A stretch of 64,000 nt of DNA from assembly GCF_003332305.1 (NCBI RefSeq), contig NZ_QOIO01000034.1:1-64000 (forward strand). The letters are read 5' to 3'. Positions within the stretch are counted from its first letter, which is position 1; every line of letters begins with the position of its first letter. The position numbers and the translations under genes are program-made. Shown piece after piece: positions 17,736 to 26,240 of the stretch. The notes beneath the pieces were generated by a model. It had not been told where the DNA came from. It was given only the letters and a program-made list of their open reading frames with translations, and searched no databases. The DNA comes from Microvirga aerophila (lineage in GTDB: Bacteria; Pseudomonadota; Alphaproteobacteria; Rhizobiales; Beijerinckiaceae).

Positions 17736-19235
17736 TTAGTACGCGGCCTTGCCGAGGCTCATGAGCGAGCGGTTCGGCATGACCTCGTATCCTTGCAGCT
17801 TGTCGCGCATGGCGGAGAACAATGTGCCGTAACTCACATGGACGGCCGGTCCGGAGCAGGCGAGCTTGCGCTGCACCTTGTCATAGGCCGCCTTGCGGGC
17901 TGCCTGATCCTGCTGGGTGCGGGCGCTGTCGAGAAGCTGATCGATTTCCTGGTCCGAGTACTTGAACACGTTCGTCGAGCCGCCGGTGCGGAAGGTGCGG
18001 TAGAAATACTCGTCCGGATCGGCATTGCCCGCATTGAGCGAGGCGAACATGTCGAAGTTGCTGTTGCGCCAATCCTGAATGAACTGGCCCTGCTCCTGGT
18101 TCTTCAACTCGACCTTGAAGCCCACCTTGTTGAGCTGTTCCTGCACCACCTGCGCAACGTCCTTGATATCCTGGCGCGGCAGGACGTTCATGGTGACGGT
18201 GATCGGCAGCGCGACGCCCGATTCCTTCAGCAGCGCCTGCGCCTTCGCCGGATCCGGGGTGTAGCAGGGATATTCCTTCACATCGAGCGCCCACGATTTG
18301 AGGGCCGGTGAGAGCGGACCACCCGGGACGCCTGCTCCGAAGAGCGCCGCATCCACGATCTCCTGCCGGTTGACGGCGTAATTCACGGCCTCGCGCACCT
18401 TCGGGTTATCGAAGGGCGGTTTCGAGACGTTCATGCCGATGAGCGCATAGGCGAGATCGAGCGTCTCTCCGAGCCTTATACCCGGCTTACCCTTGAGTTG
18501 CAGGGCGGTCGCCGCGTCGATGTGCGGCAGAAGCGCATATTGGCCGTTGGTCAGACCCACCTGACGGGTGGCGGATTCCGGCACGATGTTGAACTTGAGA
18601 CCTGAGAGCTTCGGCAGGCCCTGCTGCCAATAGGCTTCGTTCTTGGCGAGCAGGATGAAGCCGTTGGGCTGCCACTCCTGAAACTTGAACGGGCCTGTGC
18701 CGACCGGCTGCTTCTGAAGCGCATCCTTGTTGGTTTCGACCGAACTCGGCACGACCGCGATCGTGGCGAGCGATGCCAGGAGCGGCGCTGACGGCTCCTT
18801 GAGCTTCAGCTCGACGGTCTGCGGATCGACCGCATTGGCGCTCTCAATGGCCGAGAGGCGGCTAGCGAGGGGCGAAGCGATGTCCTTGCTCTGCACGCGC
18901 TTGATGGTGGAGACGATGTCCTCCGCTTCCAGGGCGGAGCCGTCATGGAATTTCACACTCGAGCGCAGCTTGAACGTATAGGTCTTGCCGTCCGGCGAAA
19001 CGGTCCAGGATTCGGCGAGACCGGGAACGACCTTCAGGTCCTTGTCGATGGATGTGAGGCCCTCATAGATATTGCCATTCACCACCATGAAGCTCGGAAA
19101 CGCGGTGATGAGATGCGGATCGAGGCCGGTCGGCCCAAGATCGGCTCCAATCTCCAGAACCTGAGCCGAGGCTGAGGCCATTGCCGCCGCCATGAAACCT
19201 GCGCCCATGGCGCCGCGCAGTGCTGACCGGAACAT
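17736..19235 (-). CDS. Peptide-type ABC transporter, periplasmic binding protein (family 5)
   Basis: This 499-residue family 5 solute-binding protein has a signal peptide of about 24 residues (cut after ASASA), then QVLEIGADLGPTGLDPHLIT. The family stretch YEGLTSIDKDLKVVPGLAESW follows near residue 58. It is the receptor of the ATPase-less importer. Family 5 receptors bind oligopeptides, murein peptides, opines or nickel; the divergent anmK gene makes a muropeptide or anhydro-sugar ligand attractive. Its promoter should lie in the 139-nt gap to anmK, which holds operator-like repeats. Confidence 0.88.
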   Translation of the reverse strand: MFRSALRGAMGAGFMAAAMASASAQVLEIGADLGPTGLDPHLITAFPSFMVVNGNIYEGLTSIDKDLKVVPGLAESWTVSPDGKTYTFKLRSSVKFHDGSALEAEDIVSTIKRVQSKDIASPLASRLSAIESANAVDPQTVELKLKEPSAPLLASLATIAVVPSSVETNKDALQKQPVGTGPFKFQEWQPNGFILLAKNEAYWQQGLPKLSGLKFNIVPESATRQVGLTNGQYALLPHIDAATALQLKGKPGIRLGETLDLAYALIGMNVSKPPFDNPKVREAVNYAVNRQEIVDAALFGAGVPGGPLSPALKSWALDVKEYPCYTPDPAKAQALLKESGVALPITVTMNVLPRQDIKDVAQVVQEQLNKVGFKVELKNQEQGQFIQDWRNSNFDMFASLNAGNADPDEYFYRTFRTGGSTNVFKYSDQEIDQLLDSARTQQDQAARKAAYDKVQRKLACSGPAVHVSYGTLFSAMRDKLQGYEVMPNRSLMSLGKAAY

Positions 19236-19294
19236 GCGTGTTTTCTCCCTTTCAAGCCGCCCGGAATTTATAGGGCATCATAGCAGGCCTGTCA

Positions 19295-19341
19295 TGGTCC
19301 AATATCATACCACTCTGGACCACCTGAATGCCTGTGGTATG
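19295..19341. promoter_or_regulatory. Nested inverted repeats between the peptide importer and anmK (candidate GntR operator)
   Basis: Two perfect inverted repeats interleave here. TGGTCCA (19295-19301) pairs with TGGACCA (19316-19322), and CATACCAC (19306-19313) pairs with GTGGTATG (19334-19341). TGGT-N10-ACCA (19295-19312) is also a generic HutC-type GntR pattern. The site lies in the 139-nt gap between divergent transcription units, where an operator for the cluster's GntR regulator would be expected. Binding is not shown. Confidence 0.4.
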
Positions 19342-19374
19342 GTCGCCTGAAATGCCGGATCTACTGGAGGAACT

Positions 19375-20472
19375 ATGGTGCAGCGTTCGACTGTGAAAGC
19401 GATTGGCGTGATCAGCGGCACGTCGATGGACGGCATCGACGTTTCCATCGTGGAAACGGACGGCGATACGATCGTCAAGCCGGGGCCGGGGCGGACCTTC
19501 TCCTATGCGGACGATCTAAGAAGGCGTCTCCAGGAACTGATCGCCGAGCCGGCGCGGGCGCAAAGCGAGCCCCTGGACGATCTCGACCAGGCTGTGACCG
19601 ACGCGCATATCGAATCGATCCGCCGCTTCATGAACGAGGCCGGCATTGCGCCGGCGGACGTCAGCCTCATCGGCTTTCACGGCCAGACGGTCTATCACCG
19701 CCCTGAGATCCGCTTCACGCGCCAGCTCGGCGTTGGCGCCCGCGTGGCGCGGGAACTCGGGATCGATACGGTCTCGCGCTTTCGCCATGCGGATGTGGCG
19801 TCCGGCGGCGAAGGAGCTCCCTTCGTGCCGCTCTATCACCGGGCGCTCGCAAGCGACCTCGCCCAACCAGTGATGATCCTCAATCTCGGCGGCGTCGGCA
19901 ACGTGACCTACATCGACGGCGATGTGGTGATCGCATTCGACACAGGACCCGCCAGCGCCCTGCTGGACGATTTCGTGCTTCGCAGGCGCAGACTGGCCTT
20001 CGACGAGAATGGCCAGCTCGCGGCCTCCGGCGTCGTGGACGAACAACTTGTGGCCGAGTTCATGCGCAATCCCTACTTCGACCGCCCTGCCCCGAAATCC
20101 CTTGACCGGCAGGATTTTCACGCACGCGCCAAGGGTGTGGAAGCGCTCTCCGACGAGAATGGCGCTGCGACTCTCGCGGCCTTCACGGTGGAATCCGTCA
20201 TCGCGTCCCTGCGCCATGTTCCGCGCCCGCCGCAGCGATGGCTCGTCACTGGAGGCGGGCGACGCAACGCGCATTTCATGAAGCGCCTGCACGAGCGATT
20301 GGCTGTGAGCGTCGATCCTGTCGAAGCTGTCGGATGGGATGGCGACTTCCTCGAGGCCCAAGCCTTTGGATATCTTGCGGTGCGCTCCACTCAAGGATTG
20401 CCTCTGAGCCTTCCGACCACGACGGGCGTACCCCATCCCATGCCGGGGGGCGAGCTGCATCGCGCCGCGTAA
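19375..20472 (+). CDS. anmK: Anhydro-N-acetylmuramic acid kinase AnmK
   Basis: AnmK opens the anhydro ring of 1,6-anhydro-MurNAc and phosphorylates it to MurNAc-6-P, a key step of peptidoglycan recycling. The 365-residue protein shows the ATP motif VISGTSMDGIDVSIVE at the start, the substrate motif GFHGQTVYHRP near residue 101, and DTGPASALLDDF near 188. Length and order match the family. A good ribosome site (GGAGG) lies 5 nt before the ATG. The product feeds murQ, encoded 1.1 kb downstream. Confidence 0.95.
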   Translation: MVQRSTVKAIGVISGTSMDGIDVSIVETDGDTIVKPGPGRTFSYADDLRRRLQELIAEPARAQSEPLDDLDQAVTDAHIESIRRFMNEAGIAPADVSLIGFHGQTVYHRPEIRFTRQLGVGARVARELGIDTVSRFRHADVASGGEGAPFVPLYHRALASDLAQPVMILNLGGVGNVTYIDGDVVIAFDTGPASALLDDFVLRRRRLAFDENGQLAASGVVDEQLVAEFMRNPYFDRPAPKSLDRQDFHARAKGVEALSDENGAATLAAFTVESVIASLRHVPRPPQRWLVTGGGRRNAHFMKRLHERLAVSVDPVEAVGWDGDFLEAQAFGYLAVRSTQGLPLSLPTTTGVPHPMPGGELHRAA

Positions 20473-20484
20473 AGCCTTAAGACA

Positions 20485-21510
20485 ATGTCACTCACGACCA
20501 TCATCGAGCAGGCGTTCGGGCCTGCCGCTACGTCCGTTCAGGACAACCTGATCCCCTGTGCGGTTCTCGGCGCTGTAACGGCGCGAGGCGAGCGCGCGGT
20601 GCGCTGGGCCGGGTGTGCGCAGATCGAGCCGAAGCGCGAGGAGGCATCCCGTGAAACCTGGTTCGACCTCGCGTCGCTCACCAAGGTGATCTTCACCACG
20701 ACAAGGGTCCTGAAGCTTGTCGAAGCGGGCCGGATCGGCCTTGACGACACGCTGACGACAGTCATTCCGGATTTGCGCCAGTACGACATGAATGCCGCCG
20801 AGCGGCGTCTCACGTTCCGGCAGTGCCTCGCCCATCAGACCCATCTTCCGGCGGTCGAGCCGCTGTATACCTATGGCCAGGATCCTGAGACGCTTCGCGC
20901 CTTCATCCTCCAGCGTGTGTGGCAGAGCGGGCCGGCCGTCTACTCCGACATCAACTATATGCTGCTCGGTATCGCCATCGAGCGCATCACTGGCAAGCCG
21001 CTGATCGACCAGCCGCTGCCTCCCGGCTTCTCGTTCCAGCCTGATCCGAACCGGTGCGCCGCGACGGAAAGATGCACCTGGCGTGGCCGTGTGATTCGCG
21101 GCGAGGTGCATGACGAGAATGCATTCGCGCTCGGCGGAGCCGCAGGGCATGCGGGACTCTTTGGCACCATCGACGCGGTGCTCGATTATGCGTTCTCGCT
21201 CCTCGATGGCTCCGGCCTCTCGGGCGAATCGCTGAAAGCCATCAAAACACGCGAATCGGACAAGCGCACCGTCGGCTGGGAGGGCTCCTATCCGGGCTGG
21301 CATGGCGGCGATGCCTGCTCATCCGTCACCATCGGTCATACGGGCTTTACAGGCACCGGGCTATGGATCGATTTTGATCGCGGAATTGCGTGGTCGCTTC
21401 TGACGAACCGGGTTCATCCGTCACGCCACAGGGATACCGGGATTATGGCCCTGCGCCGGGCAACGGGCGAGCAGGTGACCGCGTTCTTCGATGCGCGGCC
21501 CCAGTCTTAA
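20485..21510 (+). CDS. Cytoplasmic serine hydrolase, beta-lactamase/AmpC-type fold
   Basis: This 341-residue protein belongs to the class C beta-lactamase-like serine hydrolases. The nucleophile motif SLTK (SxxK) is near residue 65, YSDINY supplies the YxN motif near 152, and GHTGFTG supplies the third motif near 286. There is no signal peptide, so it should act in the cytoplasm. It lies 12 nt after anmK and before murQ. The Bacillus murQ operon also carries a beta-lactamase-like gene (ybbE), so a role in trimming stem peptides or esters from imported muropeptides is likely. It is unlikely to be an antibiotic resistance enzyme. Confidence 0.85.
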   Translation: MSLTTIIEQAFGPAATSVQDNLIPCAVLGAVTARGERAVRWAGCAQIEPKREEASRETWFDLASLTKVIFTTTRVLKLVEAGRIGLDDTLTTVIPDLRQYDMNAAERRLTFRQCLAHQTHLPAVEPLYTYGQDPETLRAFILQRVWQSGPAVYSDINYMLLGIAIERITGKPLIDQPLPPGFSFQPDPNRCAATERCTWRGRVIRGEVHDENAFALGGAAGHAGLFGTIDAVLDYAFSLLDGSGLSGESLKAIKTRESDKRTVGWEGSYPGWHGGDACSSVTIGHTGFTGTGLWIDFDRGIAWSLLTNRVHPSRHRDTGIMALRRATGEQVTAFFDARPQS

Positions 21511-21578
21511 TCACGTTGCTTGAAAGGCCGTGAACAGTGCCCTCAGAGGGTTCAGGAATCGTTGCTGACGTTTGAAAC

Positions 21579-21595
21579 TGGACCTATACTGGTCT
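21579..21595. promoter_or_regulatory. Candidate operator upstream of murQ
   Basis: TGGACC-TATACT-GGTCT is an imperfect inverted repeat 19 nt before the murQ start. Its complement reads GTATAGGTCCA, reminiscent of operators of NagR-like HutC-type regulators. A related CTGGAC-N6-TGG element precedes the BadF kinase gene at 10845-10859. It may let the cluster's GntR regulator control murQ separately. Confidence 0.35.
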
Positions 21596-21613
21596 GCAAG
21601 AAAGCTCATCATA

Positions 21614-22507
21614 ATGACCACCGAAAATTTCAGCACACGCTTCCAGGGGCTCGATTCCTGGCCCAGCCTCGACATTCTTTCCGCATTCTACGAGGGACAA
21701 CTCTCCGCCGTCGCCGCTGTCAGGCCTGCGCTTCCGGCCATCGCGGCTGCGGCCGAGGAGGCTGCGGCGCGGCTGCGCCAGGGTGGACGCCTCGTCTATG
21801 TGGGCGCTGGCACCTCGGGCCGCATCGGCGTGCAGGATGGCACGGAACTCCCGCCTACATTCAATTGGCCGGATGACAAGCTGATCTATCTGATCGCCGG
21901 CGGCGAAGGGGCCATCATACGCGCCGTCGAAAACGCCGAAGATTCCATCGAAGAGGGAACTGAAGGGATCAGGAAAGCCGAGATCGGCCCGAACGACGTG
22001 GTCATCGGCGCTGCGGCGAGCGGCAGCACGCCCTTTACCATCGCGGCGCTCAAAGAAGCCGGTTCGCGCGGGGCCCAGACCATCGGCGTTTCGAACAACG
22101 CCGGCGCGCCGATCCTTGAGGCCTGCTCGCATCCGATCCTGGCCGAAACCGGCGAGGAAGTGATTGCCGGCTCGACCCGCATGAAGGCCGGCACGGCCCA
22201 GAAGGTGATCCTCAACCTGCTGTCCAGCCTGATCATGGTGCGCCTGGGCCGTGTCTATGGCGGCCTCATGGTCGACATGCGCGCGACGAACGCCAAACTG
22301 CGCCGTCGCAGCGAGATCATGGTGTCCCAGATCACCGGCTGCGACGACGCCACCGCTATCGAGGCTCTCGGCCAAGCCGACGGAGACCTGAAGACGGCAG
22401 CCCTCATCGCCCTGGGATCGCAAGCATCGGACGCCCAGGCGACCCTGACCCGCCACGGGGGCAACCTGCGCGAAGCATTGGCAGAGATCGCCAAGACGAA
22501 ACCCTGA
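21614..22507 (+). CDS. murQ: N-acetylmuramic acid 6-phosphate etherase MurQ
   Basis: MurQ cleaves the lactyl ether of MurNAc-6-P to give GlcNAc-6-P and D-lactate, joining muramic acid recycling to NagA. The 297-residue SIS-fold protein shows VGAGTSGRIGVQDGTELPPTF near residue 62 (with the catalytic Glu), GAAASGSTPFTIAAL near 131 and GSTRMKAGTAQKVILN near 190, all signatures of the family. The ATG at 21614 is chosen over in-frame codons upstream because the family begins close to TEN..TRF. Confidence 0.96.
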   Translation: MTTENFSTRFQGLDSWPSLDILSAFYEGQLSAVAAVRPALPAIAAAAEEAAARLRQGGRLVYVGAGTSGRIGVQDGTELPPTFNWPDDKLIYLIAGGEGAIIRAVENAEDSIEEGTEGIRKAEIGPNDVVIGAAASGSTPFTIAALKEAGSRGAQTIGVSNNAGAPILEACSHPILAETGEEVIAGSTRMKAGTAQKVILNLLSSLIMVRLGRVYGGLMVDMRATNAKLRRRSEIMVSQITGCDDATAIEALGQADGDLKTAALIALGSQASDAQATLTRHGGNLREALAEIAKTKP

Positions 22508-22540
22508 CGCTGGGCAACTGAGCGAGAAAGCAGGAATGTC

Positions 22541-23449
22541 ATGGCGCTGGGGCTCGGCATCGACGCAGGGGGTACGGCGACACGTTGGCGACTGGTGGAG
22601 TCGAGCGGCGAATGCGTCGCCCAAGGGTCGGTCGAGCCGCTGACGGGTCACCTCTTTTCGCCCACCGCGGAAGAGCGCGCACAGCAGATCGTTTCTGGAA
22701 TGGCCGTGACGGTCGCTAGGGCCGGCAAGCCCCTAGGGATTATCGCAGGCATTACCGGTCTGACGCAGGAGACGCCCGCCCAAGCCACGATGCGCGGCAT
22801 CCTGTCGAGGGCGTTCCGGCTGCCCGAGGAGAAGGTATTCGTCGCGGAGGACATGTGGATCGCCTACCTGTCCTATTTCGCCCTGGGCGAAGGCATCCTG
22901 GTCTATAGCGGCACAGGCTCCATCGGGTACTACCTGTCCGACACCAAGGAGGTGATCCGGGTCGGCGGACGCGGCAACCTGATCGACGATGCGGGTTCGG
23001 GCTTTTGGATCGCTCGGGAAGCCTTGCGGGCTATTCTTCGAGCCGAGGAGGAACGGCCTGGAGACGGCTGGGAGACTGGTCTCGGCACCGCCGTGGCCGA
23101 GGCCCTCGGCGGCACGGATTGGAATACGGTGCGTTCCTTCGTGTATGGGGGCGATCGCGGGAAGATCGGCTCCCTGGCCCGCGCGGTCGGGGAAGCGGCC
23201 GTCAAAGGCGACCCAACGGCACTCCATATCCTGGAGGATGCCGGCGTGGAACTGGCCCGGCTCGCCAACTGCCTGCTCAAACGCCTCGGCCCGCGCCCTG
23301 TCGCCCTAGTGGGCGGCAGCTCCCGACTTCACGGCGTCCTCACGGACGCGTTTCGCCGACAGCTCGTCGCGCCCGTGGAGTTCATCTCCAGCGAGATCGA
23401 TGCTGCCCTAACGGCAGCTCGCTTGGCCGCGACCCTCAACCGGGCATGA
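22541..23449 (+). CDS. BadF/BadG-family kinase (MurNAc/GlcNAc kinase-like)
   Basis: This 302-residue kinase carries the GLGIDAGGTATRWRLVE phosphate loop at the N-terminus and YSGTGSIGYYL near residue 122. The fold is that of GlcNAc kinase and of the MurK amino-sugar kinases. It starts 33 nt after murQ, so MurNAc or GlcNAc released by hydrolases is a likely substrate. It differs from the kinase at 10914 in length and in the motif residues, so the two probably have different sugar preferences. The assignment to MurNAc is an inference from its place next to murQ. Confidence 0.82.
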   Translation: MALGLGIDAGGTATRWRLVESSGECVAQGSVEPLTGHLFSPTAEERAQQIVSGMAVTVARAGKPLGIIAGITGLTQETPAQATMRGILSRAFRLPEEKVFVAEDMWIAYLSYFALGEGILVYSGTGSIGYYLSDTKEVIRVGGRGNLIDDAGSGFWIAREALRAILRAEEERPGDGWETGLGTAVAEALGGTDWNTVRSFVYGGDRGKIGSLARAVGEAAVKGDPTALHILEDAGVELARLANCLLKRLGPRPVALVGGSSRLHGVLTDAFRRQLVAPVEFISSEIDAALTAARLAATLNRA

Positions 23450-23527
23450 GGCGTGAAGCGTTACCGGAGCGGGTTGCGCAATCCTCCAACCTCGGCCAAG
23501 ACTCGTGTCGGTGAAGCTCACGTTTGA

Positions 23528-24442
23528 ATGAAATTTGCGATGCACGCTCTCTTTGTCGGCCAGACCTATATCGATGTGACGTTCCTGGCGGATGAGATCC
23601 CCACGGGCGATGAGAAGACCGTGGCCCGGGATTATGCCATCTCGTTCGGCGGCAACGCGGTCACGGCTGCTTTTGCGTGCGCCAAACTCGGCATCGTGCC
23701 CGACCTGCTGACTTCCATTGCCGATGACTGGCTGGGCCGCATGTTCATCGACATGGCGGCGAAGTACGGCATCTCCGTCCATCACCGGAAAGTCGCCGAA
23801 TCGTCCCTCTCGTTCATCATGCCGAGGGGCGGCAAGCGCGCCATCGTCCGGTGCCGCGACGACCATTACCTGCATCCGGTTCCGCCTCTCAATCTCGAGG
23901 GCTGCCGGGGGCTGCATCTCGATGGCCACCAGACCGATGCCGCCATGCACTATGCCCGCGCCTGCCGCGAGGCGGGCATTCTCACGTCCCTCGATGGCGG
24001 GGGCTTGCGCTCCAACACCCATGAGCTGCTGGAATTCATCGACGTAGCCATCGTGGCCGAGCGCCTGTGCGAGCAAATGAACCTGTCCCCGTCCGAGATG
24101 CTTGGCTATCTCAAGAGCCGGGGCGTCAAGATCGGCGGCGTGACTTTGGGGGAGCGCGGCCTCGTCTGGTACGACGAGAAAGGGCATGAAGGCACCTTGC
24201 CGGCACTTGCCGTTCCGTCGGAGGCCGTGGTGGACACCAACGGGGCCGGCGACATCTTCCACGGCGCCTACGTGTATTCCGCCATGGCGCGGCCGGAGCT
24301 TCCCTGGCGCGAGCATTTCATCTTCGCCCGCGCCGCCTCGGCCTACGCAATCCAGCATCTCGGCAACGAAGCCAGCATCCCGACGCTTCAGGATGTGACG
24401 CGCACGCAGGAGCAATTCGCGGAGCGGCGGCTCGCGGCCTAG
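23528..24442 (+). CDS. PfkB-family sugar kinase
   Basis: The 304-residue ribokinase-like protein has the N-terminal GxT..D pattern (FVGQTYIDVTFL), a SFGGNAVTAAFACAKLG substrate motif near residue 40 and the C-terminal catalytic motif DTNGAGDIFHGAYV near 236 with the anion-hole GAGD. Members phosphorylate sugars, nucleosides or sugar phosphates. It is the last gene of the amino-sugar run and is 78 nt from the BadF kinase. The substrate is not evident. An alternative start is the Met four codons downstream (MHALFVG). Confidence 0.85.
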   Translation: MKFAMHALFVGQTYIDVTFLADEIPTGDEKTVARDYAISFGGNAVTAAFACAKLGIVPDLLTSIADDWLGRMFIDMAAKYGISVHHRKVAESSLSFIMPRGGKRAIVRCRDDHYLHPVPPLNLEGCRGLHLDGHQTDAAMHYARACREAGILTSLDGGGLRSNTHELLEFIDVAIVAERLCEQMNLSPSEMLGYLKSRGVKIGGVTLGERGLVWYDEKGHEGTLPALAVPSEAVVDTNGAGDIFHGAYVYSAMARPELPWREHFIFARAASAYAIQHLGNEASIPTLQDVTRTQEQFAERRLAA

Positions 24443-24461
24443 CCGACGCTTTTCGGGTGTC

Positions 24462-24537
24462 ATCACCGGCCTTGTGCCGGTGATCCCGCTTCCGTTGCGC
24501 TTTTCCCAATCGAGATGGCCGGGACATGCCCGGCCAT
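24462..24537. repeat. Pair of REP-like palindromes between convergent genes
   Basis: Two hairpins lie in the 111-nt gap between the PfkB kinase gene and prfC: ATCACCGGC/GCCGGTGAT (24462-24470 and 24476-24484) and ATGGCCGGG/CCCGGCCAT (24515-24523 and 24529-24537). Both genes end here, so the structures may also help transcription stop from both sides. No long T-run accompanies them, so they are better described as repeats. Confidence 0.55.
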
Positions 24538-24553
24538 GACAAGCGTTGGCTAG

Positions 24554-26137
24554 TTACGCCGCCTTCTTCTGATAGTCCTTCACGTCCGAGAATTGGATGC
24601 CCTTGTAGCGGTCCATCTCGTATTGAAGGTTGAAGGTGTTGGCCGCCATGAAGACCGGCGCGTCGTCGAGATCGCGGGCCATGGACGATAGGTGGCTGTC
24701 GATGAACCGGTCGAGCTCGGTGCGATCCGCCGCCGTGATCCAGCGGCAGATGGTGAAGCGGGTCGCATCATAATCGATCGGAAGGCCGTATTCTCCGAGC
24801 AACCGTTCCTTCAGCACGTCGAGCTGCAGCGCGCCCACGACGCCCACGATGGCGCCCGATCCGTCCTGCGGCACGAAGAGCTGCACCACCCCTTCCTCGG
24901 CCATCTGTTGCAGCGCCTCGCGCAGCTTCTTGGCTTTCATGGCGTCCTGCAGCTTGATGCGACGCAGGATTTCCGGCGCGAAGCTCGGCACGCCGCGGAA
25001 CACGATGTCCTCGCCCTCGGTGAGGGTGTCCCCGATGCGAAGCGTTCCGTGATTGGGAATGCCCACCACGTCTCCCGCCCAGGCCTCGTCCGCGATGGCC
25101 CGGTCCTGCGCGAAGAAGAATTGCGGAGTGTTGAGACTCATGGGCTTGCCGGTGCGCACGAGCTTGGCCTTCATGCCGCGCTGGAGCTTGCCGGAGCAGA
25201 TGCGCATGAAGGCGATACGGTCCCGGTGGTTCGGGTCCATGTTGGCCTGGATCTTGAACACGAAGCCTGTCATGCGGCCCTCGCCGGCCTCCACGAGGCG
25301 CTTGTCCGCCTCCTGGCCGCGCGGCGGCGGTGCGTAGGCGGCCAGCGAGTCGATCAGGTCGCGCACGCCGAAATTGCGCAGGGCGCTGCCGAAGAACACA
25401 GGCGTCAGATGGCCTTCGCGGAAGGCCGCGAGATCGAAAGGCTTGCAGGCCTCCTGGGCAAGAGCAACCTCCTCCTGCCAAGCCTCGGCTTCCTCCGGCG
25501 GAAGCAACGCGATGAGAGCCTGGTCGTCCGGGCCGGAAACCTCGGTGGGCTCCTCGTCCGTATCGATCCGGCGGACGAGATTGCGCCGCAGGTCGAAGGT
25601 GCCGGCAAAGCCGCGGCCCTGGCTGATCGGCCAGGTGACGGGCGCGGTGTCGAGCGCCAGGGTCTTCTCGATCTCGTCGAGGAGGTCGAAGGGGTTGCGC
25701 GCCTCGCGGTCCATCTTGTTGATGAAGGTCACGATCGGGATGTCGCGCATCCGGCACACCTCGAAGAGCTTGCGGGTGCGCGCTTCGATGCCCTTGGCGG
25801 CGTCGATCACCATGATGGCGGAATCGACGGCCGTGAGGGTCCGGTAGGTGTCCTCCGAGAAGTCTTCGTGGCCCGGCGTGTCGAGCAGGTTGAAGACGCA
25901 GTCGCCGTATTCGAACGTCATCACCGAGGTCACGACCGAGATGCCGCGCTCCTTTTCGATGCCCATCCAGTCGGAGCGGGTCGAAACGCGGTTCTTCTTG
26001 GCCTTCACCTCGCCGGCGAGCTGGATCGCGCCTCCGAACAGCAGGAGCTTTTCGGTCAGCGTGGTCTTGCCCGCGTCCGGGTGGGAGATGATCGCAAAGG
26101 TTCGGCGGCGGCTCACAGGAGCCGGAAGATCGGTCAT
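24554..26137 (-). CDS. prfC: Peptide chain release factor 3 (RF3)
   Basis: RF3 is a ribosome-bound GTPase that recycles RF1 and RF2 after termination. The 527-residue protein has G1 SHPDAGKTTLTEK at residue 17, G3 DTPGHEDFSEDT, G4 NKMDREARNP and the RF3-specific C-terminal half with a QLDVLKERL segment near 435. It matches the usual length of 525-530. The ATG at 26137 is preferred to an upstream in-frame start at 26173 because the family begins just before the RRRTFAIISHPD stretch. A tiny gene with an extended ribosome-binding site diverges from it 120 nt away. Confidence 0.97.
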   Translation of the reverse strand: MTDLPAPVSRRRTFAIISHPDAGKTTLTEKLLLFGGAIQLAGEVKAKKNRVSTRSDWMGIEKERGISVVTSVMTFEYGDCVFNLLDTPGHEDFSEDTYRTLTAVDSAIMVIDAAKGIEARTRKLFEVCRMRDIPIVTFINKMDREARNPFDLLDEIEKTLALDTAPVTWPISQGRGFAGTFDLRRNLVRRIDTDEEPTEVSGPDDQALIALLPPEEAEAWQEEVALAQEACKPFDLAAFREGHLTPVFFGSALRNFGVRDLIDSLAAYAPPPRGQEADKRLVEAGEGRMTGFVFKIQANMDPNHRDRIAFMRICSGKLQRGMKAKLVRTGKPMSLNTPQFFFAQDRAIADEAWAGDVVGIPNHGTLRIGDTLTEGEDIVFRGVPSFAPEILRRIKLQDAMKAKKLREALQQMAEEGVVQLFVPQDGSGAIVGVVGALQLDVLKERLLGEYGLPIDYDATRFTICRWITAADRTELDRFIDSHLSSMARDLDDAPVFMAANTFNLQYEMDRYKGIQFSDVKDYQKKAA

Positions 26138-26192
26138 TGTCTCAAATTCTCTGGGTTCGGAAGCGGGGGGCAAGACGCCGCAGGTCCCGCCT

Positions 26193-26220
26193 CTTAACGA
26201 TTGGACTTCTCAACCTATAT
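26193..26220 (+). promoter_or_regulatory. Predicted sigma-70 promoter of the small mRNA gene
   Basis: CTTAAC (26193-26198) and CTATAT (26215-26220) are spaced by 16 nt. They match the alphaproteobacterial consensus CTTGAC-N17-CTATAT at 11 of 12 positions. Transcription would start near 26227, about 30 nt before the GTG of the tiny gene. Confidence 0.65.
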
Positions 26221-26240
26221 TGGGCTCTCCCGTCAATAAC

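Noticed and set aside
20485..21510. Antibiotic-resistance beta-lactamase
   Set aside because: No signal peptide, and the gene context (anmK, murQ) points to cell-wall recycling.
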